Below, piece after piece: positions 30,069 through 31,982 of a DNA stretch of 31,982 nt. The position numbers and the translations under genes are program-made. This stretch comes from Chlorobium sp. Its GTDB lineage: Bacteria > Bacteroidota > Chlorobiia > Chlorobiales > Chlorobiaceae. How positions within the stretch are numbered: the stretch's first letter is position 1; each line of letters opens with the position of its first letter. Where the stretch lies: NCBI GenBank assembly GCA_028277225.1, contig JANQHB010000007.1, positions 1 to 31,982 of the forward strand, given 5' to 3'. The notes beneath the pieces are model-generated. The model made no database searches and had not been told where the DNA came from. It saw only the letters and a list, made by a program, of their open reading frames with translations.

Positions 30069-30929
30069 ATGCCATACAGCTTGTCGGGTGTAGGGCATAA
30101 TGGCTTTGAAAAAGCAGATTTACACATACACACAAAGTGTTCAGACGGCGTCTTTACACCGGAGGAAATTGTCGAAAAAGCAAGGCATACCGGACTGAAG
30201 GCCATAAGTATAACTGACCATGATTCTGTTTTAGGCATTGACGAAGCAAAGCCATTAGCCACCAAATACGGCATAGAGCTTATCAGCGGTGTAGAAATGA
30301 GCTCTACATACCAGGGGCACGATATTCATATCCTGGGTTATTTCATAGATCACAAGCATCCCGGGCTTAAAAGTTACCTTGATCTCTGTAAGCAGCTGCG
30401 TACAGAACGCGCTGAACGCATGGTAAGCAAGCTTGCCCGTATGGGAGTCAAGATCGAGATCGAGCAGATCATCCTGAAAGCCCAGAACGGCACCGTCGGC
30501 CGTCCACATATAGCGGCTGTCCTCCAGGACGGCGGATTTGTCAAGAGCTTCAGTGAAGCCTTCAGCAAATATCTGGGTTCGCACAGCCCTGCATATGTCA
30601 AAAGCATAGAAACCCCTCCTGCAGAAGTGATCAAGCTGATCAACGAAGCTTCGGGCCTGTCGTTTCTCGCACATCCCGGACAGAACATTCCTGACGAGAT
30701 CCTCAGGAAACTGATCAATTTCGGGCTCGACGGCATCGAAATCATTCATCCGTCACACGACACATACAAGGAAAACTACTACAGGGAAATCGCCAACGAA
30801 TATTTCATGCTCTTTTCCGGCGGTTCTGATTACCATGGTCTCAAGGACCAGGAAAAAGATCATTTCGGACAGATAACCATACCGTATGAATGGGTGACAA
30901 AAATGAAAAGCAGGATAGTCACCGTATAG
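30069..30929 (+). CDS. PHP-domain phosphoesterase
   Basis: A 286-aa PHP-family metal-dependent phosphoesterase. The metal-binding motifs are DLHIHTKCSDG (residues 17-27), TDHD (49-52), GVEMS, GRPHIA, LAHPGQ and GSDYHG. The layout resembles the YciV/RNase AM type (5'-3' exonuclease and 3',5'-nucleotide bisphosphate phosphatase) more than polymerase-associated PHP domains. Substrate cannot be read from the sequence. The mlaE-type gene follows after 7 bp, so the two are probably co-transcribed, although no functional link is obvious. Confidence 0.88.
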   Translation: MPYSLSGVGHNGFEKADLHIHTKCSDGVFTPEEIVEKARHTGLKAISITDHDSVLGIDEAKPLATKYGIELISGVEMSSTYQGHDIHILGYFIDHKHPGLKSYLDLCKQLRTERAERMVSKLARMGVKIEIEQIILKAQNGTVGRPHIAAVLQDGGFVKSFSEAFSKYLGSHSPAYVKSIETPPAEVIKLINEASGLSFLAHPGQNIPDEILRKLINFGLDGIEIIHPSHDTYKENYYREIANEYFMLFSGGSDYHGLKDQEKDHFGQITIPYEWVTKMKSRIVTV

Positions 30930-30936
30930 TACCACC

Positions 30937-31731
30937 ATGCCGCAAAACGTCATCACCTCGTTGGCACAGAGCGCCAATTACTCGATGAAAGAATTCTTCC
31001 TGACCATGCAGGAGTTTTTTCATTTTTCGGTGCGAGCTTTCGCTACTATTCCCAAACTCAAACGATACTGGAGAGACTTTCTCGACCAGGCAACGATTGC
31101 CGGTACCGACTCACTTCCCATCGTTCTGGTCAGTTCGATCTCCATCGGCGCTCTCCTTGCTGTGGAAGTCGGCAACCTTCTCGAGGATTTCGGAGCGAAA
31201 ACCATGCTCGGGCGCTCCACCGCCCTTTCGATTATCCGAGAACTGGGTCCCCTCATCATGGGGCTCATGCTCTCTGCAAGATACGGCTCCCGCAACGGCG
31301 CGGAACTCGGCGCGATGAAAATATCCGAACAGATCGACGCCCTGCGGGCATTCGGCACCGACCCCGTGGCAAAGCTGGTGATGCCCCGCCTGACCGCGGC
31401 GCTGATGGTCTTTGTCCCTCTCACTGCCATTGCCGACTTTACGGGCCTTTACAGCGCCGCCCTTATTGCCGAGCATTACCATAAAATCGACCCGGGTATA
31501 TTCTGGAACGCCGTTTTCCCGAGACTTGTCTTTAAGGACTTCGTTGTCGGGTTTCTCAAGGCACCTGTTTTTGCCATTATCATAACTCTTGTAAGCAGTT
31601 TCAACGGATTCATAGCAAAAGGCGGTACCGCAGGAGTAGGAAGATCGACGATCAAGGGAATAGTTGTCTCGTCAGGCCTGCTTCTGGTTGCAAACTTCTA
31701 TGTATCGAAACTTGTTCTCGAAAACATGTAG
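30937..31731 (+). CDS. mlaE: MlaE-family ABC transporter permease (phospholipid/lipid transport)
   Basis: A 264-aa permease of the MlaE/TTG2B family, the inner-membrane channel of systems that move lipids between membranes. RELGPLIMGLMLSARYGSRN and AELGAMKISEQIDALRAFG are the family hallmark; about five membrane segments follow an N-terminal amphipathic stretch. The usual ATPase (MlaF) and MCE protein (MlaD) would be expected downstream, beyond the window; only repeat DNA follows here. Starts 7 bp after the PHP gene. Confidence 0.9.
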   Translation: MPQNVITSLAQSANYSMKEFFLTMQEFFHFSVRAFATIPKLKRYWRDFLDQATIAGTDSLPIVLVSSISIGALLAVEVGNLLEDFGAKTMLGRSTALSIIRELGPLIMGLMLSARYGSRNGAELGAMKISEQIDALRAFGTDPVAKLVMPRLTAALMVFVPLTAIADFTGLYSAALIAEHYHKIDPGIFWNAVFPRLVFKDFVVGFLKAPVFAIIITLVSSFNGFIAKGGTAGVGRSTIKGIVVSSGLLLVANFYVSKLVLENM

Positions 31732-31764
31732 AGCCCGGAAGCCAGAGATGAACAACACGAAAGA

Positions 31765-31982
31765 CCTAAACTGAGCGTTTCAATACATGCTCCATACTAG
31801 TAAGTTTATAAAAACAATCTGTTCTACTGAGTTTGTAGAGAGGTTATCCCTCACCTGTCAGGTAAGCATGAAAACTGATAAAAAGCCGCATTTATTGAAA
31901 CCCTTCGGGATTGCCGACCCCGTGAAATCGGACCGGATATTTCACAGGGCCACATCTGCTTCGTTACAGGGAACTTGCGGTA
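31765..31982. repeat. Composite inverted-repeat element, copy C (cut by window end)
   Basis: Begins CCTAAACTGAGCGTTTCA and runs parallel to copy B up to GCATTTATTGAAAC (31888-31901), then continues with the CCCCGTGAAAT...ATTTCACAGGG module (31918-31950) also seen in copies A and D. The right end is not reached before the window stops. No gene after 31731. Confidence 0.8.

Overview
The window is from a green sulfur bacterium (family Chlorobiaceae; genus not resolvable by eye). The main evidence is a complete leftward gene order dsrN-C-A-B-L-U-E-F-H-T-M-K-J-O-P-V-W, which is the arrangement known from Chlorobaculum/Chlorobium. It includes dsrL and dsrEFH, the markers of sulfur oxidation rather than sulfate reduction. 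No tRNA, rRNA, CRISPR array or intact transposase was seen.

Layout. 119-2509 (-) mutS2. 2616-2981 (+) a stand-alone DsrE-family protein. 3010-4385 (-) a DUF1634 membrane protein and a TauE/SafE exporter. 4733-6780 (-) siroheme genes dsrW and dsrV, set apart from dsrP by an intrinsic terminator. 6957-20216 (-) dsrP back to dsrN. 20345-20581 (-) tusA. 21269-21739 (-) a rhodanese. 22287-26738 (-) a two-gene molybdoenzyme complex resembling SoeABC / polysulfide-reductase-like complex 3. 26739-27456 is a long non-coding stretch that may hold a decayed gene start with a structured leader. From 27457 to 31731 (+) lie housekeeping genes: pdxJ, rdgB, uppP, a PHP phosphoesterase and an MlaE-type permease.

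How the genes fit together (family knowledge plus inference). Rhodanese and TusA take up and pass on sulfane sulfur. DsrEFH hands it to DsrC. DsrAB, with siroheme made by DsrW/DsrV and amidated by DsrN, oxidises it to sulfite, and DsrL passes the electrons to NAD. DsrMKJOP recycles DsrC and feeds the membrane electron chain. The SoeABC-like complex could oxidise cytoplasmic sulfite to sulfate, and the TauE/SafE protein could export sulfur anions. The island would thus run from sulfane sulfur to sulfate.

The least explained part is the non-coding DNA. First, there is a mosaic family of inverted-repeat elements with ends like CCTAAATTGAGC / GCTCAATTTAGG. It has six clear copies, two of them inside the dsr operon and one supplying the last codons and stop of rdgB. 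Second, there are many degenerate tandem arrays, nearly all with a 7-bp period but with different sequences, often lying across or next to stop codons. One perfect 7-bp array sits 10 bp upstream of the dsrW start. I found no wholly new protein system; these repeats and the orphan leader are the best candidates for something undescribed.
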